Assembly: GCA_905160935.1 (NCBI GenBank)
Contig: CAJHZI010000647.1
Location: 191,501 to 255,500, forward strand
Reading direction: 5' to 3'
DNA from: Enchytraeus crypticus
Lineage: Eukaryota; Annelida; Clitellata; Enchytraeida; Enchytraeidae
DNA: 64,000 nucleotides
The position numbers and the translations under genes were made by a program. The notes beneath the pieces were generated by a model that was not told where the DNA came from, did not search any database, and saw only the letters and a list, made by a program, of their open reading frames with translations. Positions 1-14,234 of this stretch are shown in pieces (the stretch's first letter is position 1; each line of letters begins with the position of its first letter).

Positions 1-393
1 GACGAAAAGGCATGACGTCACGCATGAGTACTTCACTACAGAATATCAGCAGTGATACGTTATCAATGACGTCATCAAGTCAACTATTTACTAGTCCTCT
101 ATACGTAGGAGGCGTTCCAGAGAGTCACGCGACAAATATGAGTTTGATGTCTCTGCCGTCTGTTGCCATGGAGACTAGGCTTACGGGGTCAATCAGTGCG
201 CTGACCTATTCAAACTGTGTGACTGACCTTGAGAACATTGAGGTCGTTAGATCATTCGGTACAAGGTCAGTAGTTGAGGACCTGTGTGCTATTTCTAATC
301 CGTGTCTCAACGAAGGACGGTGCTATAGTAGCGAGAGAGGACCAAGGTGCGACTGTACCAGGACTCAATTCAGCGGTACTCGATGTCATCTAG
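1..393 (+). CDS. Nrxn: Neurexin exon: end of LNS1 plus EGF1
   Basis: The frame is open from position 3, so the exon runs off the window. It contains the LNS strand LYVGGVP, then a six-cysteine EGF module beginning [15 protein letters not shown] and ending FSGTRCHL. The usual GC of the last LNS strand is absent, as is typical of neurexin LNS1. The donor is tag/gtttgt, leaving phase 1. It joins in frame to 3887. Confidence 0.88.
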
Positions 394-3300
394 GTTTGTT
401 GAAACACTTAGACCGCACTATTTGATTCATCTATCATTTGTTCGCTAGATAGAGCGCTGCTCTGGTTTTGATGACAGCGGTGTACAGTATATTTACTAGT
501 AGCGTAAGTGTTTTCTGAACTGTGACAGGACTTGATAAGAAAGTCGTCGATGACTTTTATATCTTTTTAGTAGTAATAATAATAATAATAATAATAAAGG
601 TTTAACGTCCGTTTCTTGTGCTGAGGAGAAGTAAGGTCCTAAACGAAAGCCAATCCGGAGATCAAAAATTTTCAGAGTAGATTGATTATGTCTACGGTGG
701 GAACTAAAAAATAACTCATTTCGAGATCATCAAAACTTTGAATTCTTACATATGTATGGATTATGATGGTAGTAATTTATTTTAGCTATCGCGGCATCAA
801 TAATAATAACTTTTGACGCTAGAAGTGATAGCTATATAGCTATATCTATAGCTGATGTAGCTAATATCAGTTTCCTCACTCGAAGGCGATGTCAGTGACG
901 GGCGAGACCAGGATTGAAACCCGCATATACTGATCCGCGGTCGAGTATCTTACCGACATAGCCACTGTCTCCAGCCAGTGATGACTCCAGCCTCTACGCT
1001 AAACCTCAGCCGTCTTTTCCATGCGAAATGCAGCTTTCATAAGATTCTAGCGCCAAAAAGTTATTCCAGATTCCTTAGAAAATAAACCTCAAACACGTTG
1101 CCCATTGCGCTTTACTCCGCCCTTATGAGGCCTGAAGTGTATTTTACGACGTAAAGAAGGTGATAATGGTGCACAGTCAAAGGTTACGCGACATTAGTTA
1201 TAACCGTTAAGATAAAATTGATCAGTGTCTTCATTATCTATTAATGTCACGTGCTATTTTTCTATTATGCCAATGATGACAATGCTATTTTTCCCCGTGT
1301 TGTGTCCGGGTTGTTTAAAGAATTGACCAACCGGTGACTGTAGGTGTCGTAGAAGGCGACTAAAGCACTAAGATTCTTACCAATGTCAGAAAGGGCATTC
1401 GGTTGGTGAGCGTCTAGGCTTCAGAAATTGCTACAAAAATTAAAACGAATAGTAAAGTCTCAAATAGGGGATTGGCTGGTGGTGTGGTGTAGGACAGAGA
1501 GGATTTGAGACAGTCTATTGGTATCCCGACCCTGGTAAACTGGGATTCAAGGGAGGAGGATGATGATGATGAAAGCTACGCTTATAGTTTACAAATCTTA
1601 AAATTCAAAGCATACTGTTCACTTTCACTTAACAACTGAGTCCTAAGTAATGTAACAAGAAAAGCTATTCGAGAATCAACTCTCAGCATTTCCAGCTCCT
1701 TATACATGTATTTCTAATTAATATTAATTTTTATTTAAATATTGAAAGGAGTCCTTGATTTAAAAATTTGCTACATAATGATAATTCTAACCTCATTTTG
1801 TGCAAATTTATTGCAATACCAATAATTAATTTGACGTTAATTTCTTATCTGTGAAAGAATCAGTTAAAATTAAACTTCTCATTGGAGAATTAAATTTACT
1901 GGGTAATTACCACTAAAATCCCTTTTTAAAAAATTTGAAACTCTCACAAAAAACACTAAAAAAAGAAATCTTCGGTTCGTCTCTTGAACAAAAGAGACAA
2001 TACGCTTGAAATGAGCCTACTTTATTCCTATTCTTTAATTAAAGTTTCTTTACTTGATCTCCGCTACATCTCGACCGTCCTATGCGATGATCTTATTCTG
2101 TATTCTAAAGATCCACCTCTCAAATCCACCCTCGAAGTTGACAAAATCTTCAGCTAAAACTTTGTTAAGTTCTTCGCGCAGCTATCGATGGCTTTTTCAA
2201 TTGCGGATTTAGAAGTTCCTGTAAGGAACTTCCGGACCCTGGATCAATCTTAGCCAGGAGCTCTGATCCTCCGCCATCTTTGAAACTGGAAAATATATAG
2301 TTCTCTAAACTTCTCATAGCTGCAGAAGTGATTAATTTAACTGCATTTTCTAGAGAAATAAGTTTTGTTTTCACAAAATTTCGCAGAGTAATCACATCAA
2401 TGAACGTGTTACAAGAAAAAAATTAAATATGTTTTAATATTTAGTTCTATGATTTAGTGTTTGTCTGTTTGTAAGTTGCTTTATAATATTCAAGAAAATA
2501 AATGCAAGTATATTTGTATGAATGTATGACATTAAGTTTTTAGCGTCTATTGACTAAGCTAAATTTATTCTTAAGATAAAAACTTACGGCTTGCGTTATA
2601 GAGTCTTTAAACTAATAATATATATAACCCGATTAACAAACGTGACTTTCTGACTTACTCAACCAGTATAATTGGGTTAAGTTGAATTTCTCAGAGACGT
2701 TTCTGCTATTAGACTTTATTTTTCTAAAGGCTTTTTATTTAAATATTAATGCGATTCGTCTAATTGTTCCTATTCTATGCTGAACTTTAAATAAAGCAAA
2801 AATTTATCACTCTACTAATTATTATAAAAAAATTAATTTTACCAAATTCATATATCGAAAAACAAAAAAGATACTTTTCGTTTTATTTGTTGAAGACTGG
2901 TGTTACAGGCAGGTCTTGCGGCCTCCTGAACCAGTATAATGTAGGTTAAATTAAATTGAATTCAACGAATATATCCAGTCTCTGCTCACATTCGGGATTG
3001 AGTGAAAACAGTGGAATAAGAGAGAGGGGGTGGGGGTGAGAGTCAGAAAGGGGGAGTTAAAGATCGAGGGGGGTTGCCACAATCAGTCAGCTACTTGGTG
3101 AGTTCAGGAACGCGACGTTGACTACTAATATCGTCAATAACGGCCAGACATTGAAAAAATATTGAAATACATGGACGAAAATTCTGCTGCAAGAACTCAA
3201 TTCTCCGGAGAATTGAACCCAGGTCACTGGAAGCCGCTGCCTGAGTATTAACCTTTGGAATGTTCTGCCTATTAAATGGTAGAACATCCTTTGACTGTTT

Positions 3301-6300
3301 TTCTTATTTTCGACTTTCTTATTTCGAATTTTGTACTGTTTTCAAAGTTATTTCTGCTCACCGGCTTGGATTTGTTTCAATAGTGCTCGATATTATCATT
3401 GATGACAGCAGTGCTGTAATTCTTGTTGTTATTATTTACTCGTTTTGAAGGCAGTCAATGTAGCTGGTTGAAAATTTAAAAAATGCTGCGAGAGCATACC
3501 CGAATTGACAGCACTTTTCATTACGAAAAATCTACCTCAAATATAATAAAACACACAAAAAGCGCAGGTAAATAAAAATGAGGACAACGCTTTATTGGCA
3601 AAGCATTTATTAATTCAGGATCAGTATAGCATCATATCTTCTGCATAAAAGTGCTTCAAATATAGAACATAAATTTTTCTTAATTTTTTTTCTACTGAGT
3701 TGTGTCTTTTTGAATGGCTGAGTCTATAACTTGTCGGATTTAAAAGTGATTAGCAGTACAGCAGGAGTTCGAATACTGGCCGGGCTATCTCTTGTCCTGA
3801 TACGGACAGAGACGCTAAAATTATGTTCAAATGTTTAATTATTGTTCTGATTGATTGATGCATTCACTGATTGCAATACGTTGTAGCTCGTCCACCGGAT
3901 GTGATATCGATGTACGGAGAAGAGTCCCTGACCTTGACATTGAAGGTTCCTATTCGCAGTGGCACTGATGACGTCATATTCTACTTTAAAACTCGACAAC
4001 CCAGTGGACGAATTCTGCACATAGGTTAATATACTTGTAGTACTAAATAAATAAACTTAATATACGGAGTGGGATTTAGCGCACTCGGTTAAGCTGCGCG
4101 TCAATTGAATGAAGTTAAGCTACATCGCACCGGTTAGTACTTTGTGGTCGACCACCTTGGATACTTGGAAGACCGAGTGATGACAGCTTTGAAAAAAATC
4201 CCGAAGGTGATGGAAGGTTATTCTTAAATCAGCGCTGGCTGCAATTGATGCGTCAACAAAAGGCAGCGATTACCAAAACCATGGAGAGGAATGGAGGAAA
4301 AAACGAAAACTACAAAAACTGCAAAAGTAAGAAAGGAAACCAAGTAAACGCATGCGGTATGTCATGTGTGTAACTATACGAAAAAAATAGTACGACATGT
4401 TTCGCTATTCGATCACTGTCTATTGGCAGGTCTATGGCATATAACTACACGACACAAAAGGAAATTGATAAACAATTAATTATATTAACTTTTAATATTA
4501 TTGAGAGAAGACTATATAATAATTCTGATATTAAAATACAAGAATATATAATATATAATAACTTATAATATAACTTCTAATGTAATAAATACTCAGCAAG
4601 CTGTATAATAGGCTATTGAGTTGAATCATGATTTTAACTTCGAATTACTAAATCGTATAAGTGAGTGTCTAATCTATAATCCGAATAATTCTTGAACCGC
4701 ACAAAAGTAAATACATCGTTTTCTACTAACACTTAGCAGAATAGCTCTAGATTACTTTTAAATAATTTCAAAGATATTGATGTATTTACAAACCTACATT
4801 TAATGCAATCTCATTCCTCTATGACGAATTTAATATTCTGCTTGCAGTCTTTCGTTCACTTTACATTGAATTATCGCTTCCTTTAGATAAGTACATTGCT
4901 ATTAAGATTAACATTTCATAGAAAAAATCTGTCGATAAGCCTGAACTCAAACTGTTGTACTCAACCATTTTGACTTCCACTTGTACTCAGTGAAAAGCTC
5001 TCTACAGTAATCGCTCTGCAATGAAGCATTCTGGAGCAATTGTCTGAATTAACTCAATTACTTTTGTCGAAGCGGTGCTGAATTAACACGTGGATTTCTT
5101 GACTAAAGACTTATTATTATTTTCCGACAATACTCTGCGAAGAAGTAAGCGCGCTGCATTGGTTCTCCACTTGGACCGCCTCAGAAATAGTGTGGATGAG
5201 TGATAGAGTGGAAGAATGGAAGAGTGGAAGAGTGGTAGAGTGGTATAGCGGAAGAGTGGAAGAGTGGTAGAGTGGAAGAGTGAAAGAGTGGTAGAGTGGA
5301 AGAGTGGTAGAGTGGAAGAGTGGTAAAGTGGAAGAGTGGTAGAGTGGAAGAGTGTTAGAGTGGAAGAGTAAAAAGCGTTTAATTATCTGACGACGCTCAT
5401 TTGCTTCTTGATGTAAACCTAAATGAATTCCTCACAGTTCCTCACTCTACCTCTACGCCTCCACAGATAAAGCAGAAGACAGGATAGTCGGTGTCCCCTG
5501 CAAAAGACAAAAGCTATTTAATGTATTTGTTGAATGTGGTTATCGTATGCATTTGAATGTATCTTAATTTTAAACGCACACGTATTTCATAATTTTTAAT
5601 GAAAAGCATTTTTTCGCAGCCTTTAGTTACGCACATGACATACCGCATGTGCTACAAAGTTTCCTTTCTTAGATTGAAAGATTTCTAATGTATTTATTAC
5701 ATTATGCAAAAAACCGATTAGTAGTAATATTATATAATAAACCAGGTAAATAGAAGATATCAACGGACGAGTCATAATGAAAAAGATGCTTTTGTTTACC
5801 ATTGCCAGGCGGACGAAATTATTGATAATTTTCTAATTAATTATTATTAAGAATTCCCTTATAATCTTAAATAAATTACAATAACGTTTCAAAACAAAAA
5901 TTGCTTTAACGCTATTCATTGCATAGCGTTTCACTGTCAAAGTCGTATTTAATGGATCAATCAATCTAAGGCTGTGCTAATTAAGCGTAAACTTCATCAG
6001 AGCAGGTTCCTTTATAAAAATGATACCTATGATCGCAGTTTAATTCTTATACAGCAGTGCTATCTTAGTCGTTTTAGTGTTCTTCTGAATGGCAGGTCCA
6101 AATAGGATTTTCATATTCGCGGTCATTTCTGATGTAATATCTTATTGCTCTCTAAGGCTTAACTAAAAAGAGTTTTATTATCCCAGTTATGAAAGTTTAG
6201 TGCATCGCCACCTCTAAGAGCTTAATTAGGGAATAGGAGGAGCTGGAATGATCATCAACGGTTCATTGTCCCTCAAGCTCTGTGTCGAGTGAGCCATTGC

Positions 6301-6568
6301 CTGGTGAATAGATTGTATGATTAACTTCTTATCATCCAGTACTAGCCGCTTTCGAAGACTAAAGTTTATGTAATTTTTGTTCATATCTGAGTACACCAAC
6401 TACAAGATGGCATTGTACAATAAGTCATTTTGCAAAATTTATAAGTTTGTAATATTTTATATTTTAATAAGTTTACAAATATTGTCGAATGTTTAAATTT
6501 ACTGATTGAGTTAGATTTTCTTAGAATGATCCTTTATGATATTGAAACTATGAAGATCTTCCTCTCGC

Positions 6569-6605
<37 letters not shown>

Positions 6606-7141
6606 CTGTCAGTGAGTGGAAGAAATGAAGTGATTAAGAGAAAGACAGAGCGAGAGAGAGTGATAGAGATAGAGATAGAGAGAAAGAGAGAGAGAGAGAC
6701 GTAGAACTTAGCTTAGCATCTATTTTTATCTACGCTCCAGTTTGAGTGAGATCTGAGCATTTGACTAGACTATAAGCCCACGGGATATTTGAACGATTCT
6801 CTTCCCACACTCTTCGCAATTTTTCCTAACAACACATAATATTCTTCATTTTTCTCCTTCTTTATTCTCTAACGTCAAATTTCACTCCTCAGTGTTTCAT
6901 CTATGTTGTAGTTAATTGCTCTTAATTTGCAAATTAAACAAAATGATACCGGGTGCACTTTGAAAGAAGCAGAACACATTTCTTAAATTAAGTGATAATT
7001 TTAAATATCAATTTCTCCCCTAAGGAAACGTGTAAGTGACGATATTGCAAGAAATTCTAACGTAATTTACTTACATGAATACCAGTGAATTTTAATTAAT
7101 CAAAGTCGGTTATGTTTTTCTCTAAAAAAATCAAATAACTG

Positions 7142-7187
<46 letters not shown>

Positions 7188-7204
7188 GATAGATTATTTG
7201 ATAT

Positions 7205-7255
<51 letters not shown>

Positions 7256-10200
7256 AATATCAAATAATCTCCGCTTCCAAAATAAACACTTATTTCAGTG
7301 AACTGATCAATTATGTTGATATCTATCACTTTTAATACCACATGTTTAAACCGTTAGGCAATTTAGACAATTTTCCGCAAAACCAGTCCAGTGAATGTCC
7401 GAGATTTAACTGCCAGATCAGCGCGGCTGGGATTCGAACCCACGTGGCTTCAATTCACCTCAGGATCTGTCATGTAAAACTTCATGACGTTACCCCTACG
7501 CTGTTCAGACCTTCTAAAGATAAAAAATAAAAGTAAAATTAAAGATTGTAATAAAGATTTGATAAGGGAATGATTTGTTGCTGCTAAAGAGAGACCGAAT
7601 ACAACGGGTATGGTTTGATTTTACAAGAAATACTTGAAACCATGAAACTTTAAGTAACTCTCATTAGAACTATTATATCTATGCTTCATACTAAAATACT
7701 GATTTTATCCCAACTCAGGAATATCATTGATATAATTTTAAAGCACTTTTATTTGTTTACAACAAAAGTGCTTAAGGAATATATTAACGAATATTTTATG
7801 TAAAGGCCAATACACTTTACCCGAGTTGTGTTCGGGTTTGCTGAAGAATAGGTCAACCATGGCTCGTGTCGTAAAAGACGACAAAGCACTAGGATACGAA
7901 TCAACGTCAGAAACAGCATGCAGTTGTTGAGCGCCTGGACTCCAAAAATTTCTACAACATTTTCTAATCCCGACCCCAGGTAAAATAAAATTCAAAGGAA
8001 GATGATGATGATAATAATTATCATGATGTAGATGATAACTTATTCGTTTACGCTTACTTCTTCATTTCTATGAGTATTTCAGTATGTATGCTACTACATT
8101 CAACAGGTGACAGAAATGACTTTATGTCAATTTCCCTGATCGACGGTAAATTGAGTGTTCAGGTCATCGTAGCCTTTAGGCAGTTCGACACGGAGGTTGA
8201 GTCTGAAGACCAGAGGCAGGGGTTCAACGACGACCAGTGGCACAGAGTTCACGTGGCGAGAGCTGCTAGAGAGGTGAGATATGCAATTTCAGTAGCATCT
8301 AACTATCTAGCATGCTTTCAGAAAATAATTTTATCAGTATCATCTTACCAGAATGTCTCAATCGCGTAGGGGTAACGTCATGAAGTTTTAAATGACAGAT
8401 CCTACGGTGAATTGAACCCTCGTGGGTTCGAATCCCAGTCGCGCTGGTCTGAGAGTAATATCTCGGTCATTCACTGGACTAGTTATACGGAAAATGGACT
8501 AAATTGCCTAGCGGTTTAAACATATGTTACTAAAAGTGATAGATATCAGCACAGTTGATCATTTCATTATAATGCGTGTTTACTTTTTTTTACCTTGAAT
8601 CCCAGTTTAACTGGCTAGGGTTAGGAATAGCAAGTTTAAATTCGTTTTAGAAAACTCTGGATACAATTTTCGAAGCCTAGATGCTTACCAAAGATGTCCT
8701 TTCTGACGTTGGTTTGAATCATAGTTCTTTATCGCCTTTTACGACACGTTCAGTCCGCGGTTTGTTTATCCCTAAGTAATCCAGTCACAAAATAGGTAAA
8801 ACAAGCATTAAAGAAAACATGTGGACATAATTATATTTACTAAGTTTTCTTGTTTTAATTGTTGATTCTGTACTTATTATTTCTTATCTCACTCCGTGAT
8901 TATTCAAAATTCTATCAGTTTAAATTTACAAAGATGTAAATTAAATTAAAGAAGGCTAATCTCAATTTAAATTCTTCATCGTATTCTATCATCAGCTTAT
9001 CACCGCGTATACTAATATCTCTTAGATCATCTAATCATATATGAAATACATTTGCTAAATTGTTGCATTTAGCAGATCGAAAGTTTTTCAGTTAGCTTAT
9101 TGAAATGATATGCATGTATATCTTGCACGGCATCATGTGTTGATAATTAATATTTGAACATTATTGAATTTAATTTCAGTTTCTTCCAACAGAGTCAATA
9201 CAAATTGAATGCATGCGCTGGTAGATCAAGATTTTAATATCGCTGTATACAAATATTTAAAGCGGACATAAATGAGGAAAATATCTAGCATAAAATGGAA
9301 ATTCAAACTGAAATGATTGTCGTTTTCTTTTTGTCTAAGAAGTATAAAAATTAGGCAAGCGTACGCTATTTCCAAGTGAGATAATATTCTTTATCATCTA
9401 GAACAAATCGAACTGTAATCAGCTACTGCTACTTCAAAATTACTAAAATCATTCTCAAAGATTTCCCTAGAAATCAACCTCCGTGAAATGTATTCCCAGA
9501 GTCCGTGAAAGATTTCTTAAAATTAATGTTTTAATCCCTAAGGAAGGAATTTATTTCATGGTTCATCTGTTAGACAGCGGGAGCTCATAATGCTGAGTGG
9601 CGAATCATGAACGAGTGTATTTCTCTATTGTTTCAGCAGATGATTTAGTTTGTGGCTGAGCTGACAATGTAAATACACTGCTTCATACAGCGGAATGTCG
9701 CTCAAATCTTACGAGATAAGAGAGAAAAACTGTGTGTAAAATGATGATAATTAAAAAATATAGCGACGATTCAAACATTCATCAAAACGCAAACTTTTTT
9801 ATGAGTCTTTTGCAATATGAATAAGAAAATTGCATGACAAAGGATAATATTAAATGTCATAAGCTTCTTTTGTATTAACCCCTGTAGGGCCATTAATATA
9901 TTTTCACCATTTACGCATTTTAAGAATATATTATGAATTGCCTTTGACTGATCCGGCTATTACTTTTCCAGATTTTCCATTCAGAATGAACAAAATTGAG
10001 GGATTGTTTCGCGCTACTGCAATTGCGATTAATTAATTAATTAATTTATATGTTATTTGCAGCTGGTTGCTGAAAGAGGAATATGCCACGTTAGTTGTTA
10101 TTCTGTTACAGATTTTATTAGCTAATCAATATTTATCAGTTTCATTAATGCTTATGCTGAAATATTCAATATTGTGATTAACTAGTAACAAAATTTATTA

Positions 10201-12235
10201 TAATAGGGCCATCATTTCACTCTTAATTTTTCGTTGGTTTGGCTGTATTTGTTTTATATCGTCAGAAGAGAGCGCACAATTTATATACTTTAGCTTAACG
10301 CACAAAATTTCAAGATACAGAGACACAAATTGCAAGTATTATTGTGAATGCTTTCACTTGAAGGAATTCCTGGGTTGCGTTAATTTAACCAACACAGTAC
10401 TAGGCGGTTCCAGAAATCAGCAATCTGTCGAAACGTCAATATCTTTACACCTCTTGCTTAGCTGGCAAAATTCTATCTCTGAGTGCAAAGTGTAATGTCA
10501 TATATATGTATAATCCCGTGTTGTGTCCGAGGCAGTAGAGCAGACTAAGCAAGAACTGATAAAGATAACGAGAAATCACCAAAGAAGTCAAATTTACCCT
10601 AGCTACCGGTAAGGATAAGGCATAGCGTTTGTGAAGGGATTAATTTGTTGATCTATGGAGTGCTGTGAATTGAGCGTGAAAGCAGACTCTGACTATGAAT
10701 ATGTATCTTGGACCTGCCACATATAAATCCGTGTTACTTAATATTTTTTTAATTTTCCTATATATTTTCAATATCAGAGTTTCATTCTATGTCCTCGTCT
10801 TTCTCTCCCTCCCTCTCTCTTTCTCTCTCTCTCTCTCTTTCGCTTTGTCTTTATCTCTCAGCTTTGTACTACATGTATTCTTGTTGCTGGCCAGTTGTGC
10901 GCCAGTTAGACGCTCTCCAATTCAATCAGACGACATTTAAACTGAGGTCGATACCGTGGTCAGAAAATGGAAGAAATCTGTTTCTTGCAGCAATTTTCTG
11001 CGCCGACTTCGTCGTTTAAAGCTCATTTCCCGTCCGAACATTCTCCCTTCATTCAACGTGCGTTGAATCTATTCGAAGCCCTGATTGGAGAAATCAGGGT
11101 TAAAGAAAAAAAAGTTTTTTCGTCCATGCTCAAAATCAATTAATATCCATTGACACGTTGCGTTTCAATTCACATCTAGTTTGAGCTGGTAACTTGCAAC
11201 GATTTCAAAATATTTTTTAGAGTTAAGTGACACAGTTGATAGCGAACGTGATTGGTTAGCAGTTGATCATAATTTCTAATTTCAACTGGATTGACTCCTA
11301 TCGCATGCTTTGCGACACGCAAACAGTTGTGAAAAACTTAAACTATGCTAGCGACTAAGGTATTGGCTATCAGCTATTAGGTTATTAGCTAGTAGCTAAA
11401 CGGTTACTAGTTATTACCTATTAGGTTATTAGGCGATTAGAGGTCTTAGCTACTATCAATGGCATCGAATCAAGCGCAAGGTCTGTACTGAGAAGGAATA
11501 AACTATAACACTTAAAATACTATACTAAGTACTAGCTATAGTATTTTGTAACTATAGAGGAATGTACTGGACTGACTTAGCTTCGTAAGCTGTTTCTCTT
11601 GTAAACCAATCCATAGTCTATTGGCTAATTGAGAGTAGAATTTGACTCGACAATAAACCTATGGTAGTCGACGCCGAATTGATGATACACAGACAACGAT
11701 ATTGTCATGGACAAGAATTGTGTCGAGATTATAGATGCTGACCCTACGAGTCAAGTCCTATATGATTATTGGGACATGTTCCGGGACAACACACCGCTCA
11801 GATGAGAAAGATAGTCTTCCGGGAAAGTTGATCAGTAGAATCCGTGTAACGTCTGATGTGGAGATAACCTGGTTCCTCCCAGGATCATATATTGGCCGGA
11901 TGATTTGTGCTCCTGTTTCGACAGCATGAATGATGTTAGTCTGCGAGTGTCGTAAGAAGCGACTCAAGCAGCAACTCGGAAAGAAAGACACTGGAAGCAA
12001 TTCAGAATAAAAGTTCCTCAACCTTACGGCAAACAATTTTAACTCAATCTTAGCGGCTCAAAGTTCCTGAATTTTAGAACCAAAGTTCCTCAAGCCTAAT
12101 TTAAATTTAGGCGTGGTAATGGCAAAGCAGCGTGTCCATGACAGGAGGAACATTTGGTAACTTTAATAGTCAATGGGACTCTCTTCAATGGTTGTGAATA
12201 TAAACTGTTAGTAGGAAAACGAACCATTGAACCTG

Positions 12236-12291
<56 letters not shown>

Positions 12292-12312
12292 ATATCTATA
12301 TCTATTTATCTA

Positions 12313-12392
<80 letters not shown>

Positions 12393-12422
12393 CAGAGAGA
12401 GCGAGAGAGAGAGAGAGAGAGG

Positions 12423-12476
<54 letters not shown>

Positions 12477-13195
12477 CTGCAAAAGAAAACTCTAATCGCA
12501 ACGCAGTAATAGAAATTTAGCTTCTTATTATTAAATTTTTAGCTACCACATTACTAATTATATCATTTCATGCAAGTTATGAAAATGATACTCAACGCAT
12601 CCTGATAGTACTTGCCCCTGCTTTTCCACTATGTCATGGAAGACCAGTACTCTCCAGCTATATATTATACCTGTTCAGTTCGATCTTTCCAGTTTCCAAT
12701 CACAAAGCAATCACTACAGGAATTCAATCACTACAGCTCACCTCATGCTATGCCTCGTCCCGAGTCTCAATCAAAATTGCCTAATGTGGTTGTTGCGAAG
12801 TAAATTTTGCTGCTTTCAAAGCTGGTTTAAAAAATCTAGTACCTGTTTTTTCTTTTAGATTTTTCTGTACCTTATGCCATATAGTTTAAGATATTATGCC
12901 ATAAAGCTTATTACTTTGCGCCACAGAGTGTATTACATTATGCCACATAACTTATGATTCTACTTTCTTTAAGATGTTAAGAATCGCTCCAAAGCCTTAA
13001 GTGAGCAATTAAAGAAATGATTTGATTGCTCCATCGACGAATGATTGTATGAATTACCTCTATCCATGCAGCCTTGTGATCTGTTTGTAACTTTGTTTGA
13101 GATATGATGACTGCGCTCCGTGTGTTTATATGTGCGTTTGTGTGCGTGTATGTATGTTTGTATGTATCTATGAGAGGTGAATCAGATCACTGTTC

Positions 13196-13238
<43 letters not shown>

Positions 13239-13284
13239 CTGTATGTCTGTCTGTATGTATGAGAGATGAATCAGATCACTGTTC

Positions 13285-13326
<42 letters not shown>

Positions 13327-14114
13327 TGTGTGTGTTTGTGTGTTTGTATGTATGAGAGATGAATCAGATCACTGTTCTATGTGTGTATGTGTGTGTATGT
13401 GTGTGTGTGTGTGTTTGTATGTATTTAGAGATGAATCTTTGTTCTACATGTGTGTGTGGTAGAATTAATGACGAGTCCACCTCGCTATGACGCTACACCG
13501 ATAACTCTGATAACGTTTTGTACTGACCCCGCATCATGTCCGCCTGCCTCGAGGGAGCCAATAAGTCCTTTTTACACTTATTCGAGGATGAGGATGGTTG
13601 GAGAGTTCTAGCGCTAATCCATATTTGAAATAAAATAAATCACTAAGAGAATTACATGTCTAGTTTCAATAATATTAACAAATGTTTACTAATAAATATT
13701 TAGCCTAATCTTTGAATTTGAGTGTATTTGGAGATTGATTAACTCAATGTATATCTTTTAATTCCAGTAAAGTGTATCTGGTTACATTAGGTCTGAATCT
13801 TGTCGCAATGATAAAGTTAAGCTGGTAAAGCTAATGTTAACGTCAGTTTCCTCACTCGAAAGCGATGTCAGTGACGGGCGAGCCCAGGATTTTAACACCG
13901 CACATACAATGACGAGACTTCTAGAGAGCAGATACAGTGGTGGTTTAATTTAATGTATCCCTACGACATACATGTACGTGCATATTCTGAAACATGTACA
14001 TGTATTATCTGAAAAACGAGCAGAGTTTAACGACACGTTTCAATAATAGCGAAATGTGATACCTCCTTGCTTTTATCAATCAATCAAGAAATCAGTAAAT
14101 CAATCAAGCAGTCG

Positions 14115-14156
<42 letters not shown>

Positions 14157-14199
14157 CGATCGATCGATCGATCAATCAATCAAGCAAGCAAGCAAGCAG

Positions 14200-14234
<35 letters not shown>

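Larger units (their letters stand above)
394..3886 (+). other. Neurexin intron between EGF1 and LNS2
   Basis: No coding sequence recognised. It contains a minus-strand SINE-A copy near 862-976, a dispersed repeat with a GAT-rich tail at 1296-1573, a G-rich tract at 3026-3075, a repeat of the 'GTGCTCGAT' family at 3285-3445, and a tRNA-like element near 3712-3790. The rest is AT-rich with nothing identifiable. Confidence 0.7.
4025..8106 (+). other. Neurexin intron inside LNS2
   Basis: No exon recognised. It holds a GTGGAAGA-type minisatellite (5201-5370), a (GA)n tract (6565-6702), a (TA)n palindrome (7147-7269), a SINE-B copy (7283-7510, minus) and a family-D repeat (7820-8012) just before the next exon. 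The remainder is AT-rich. Confidence 0.65.

Noticed and set aside
2165..2395. 76-codon minus-strand open frame ([11 protein letters not shown]..., with [16 protein letters not shown])
   Set aside because: Composition is protein-like, but I recognise no domain, start context or splice sites. I cannot tell an old retroelement fragment from chance.
7342..7530. Open frame [11 protein letters not shown]..., repeated as MFNPLGNLDHF on the minus strand at 52750-52962
   Set aside because: The similarity between the two is real but comes from both being antisense translations of SINE-B copies, not from a gene family.
10695..11019. Two overlapping plus-strand open frames
   Set aside because: They are driven by a CT-rich tract and family-E sequence, without splice sites or any LNS/EGF motif, inside a neurexin intron.
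12154..12501. Long Tyr-Ile and Arg-Glu open frames
   Set aside because: Translations of TA and GA microsatellites.
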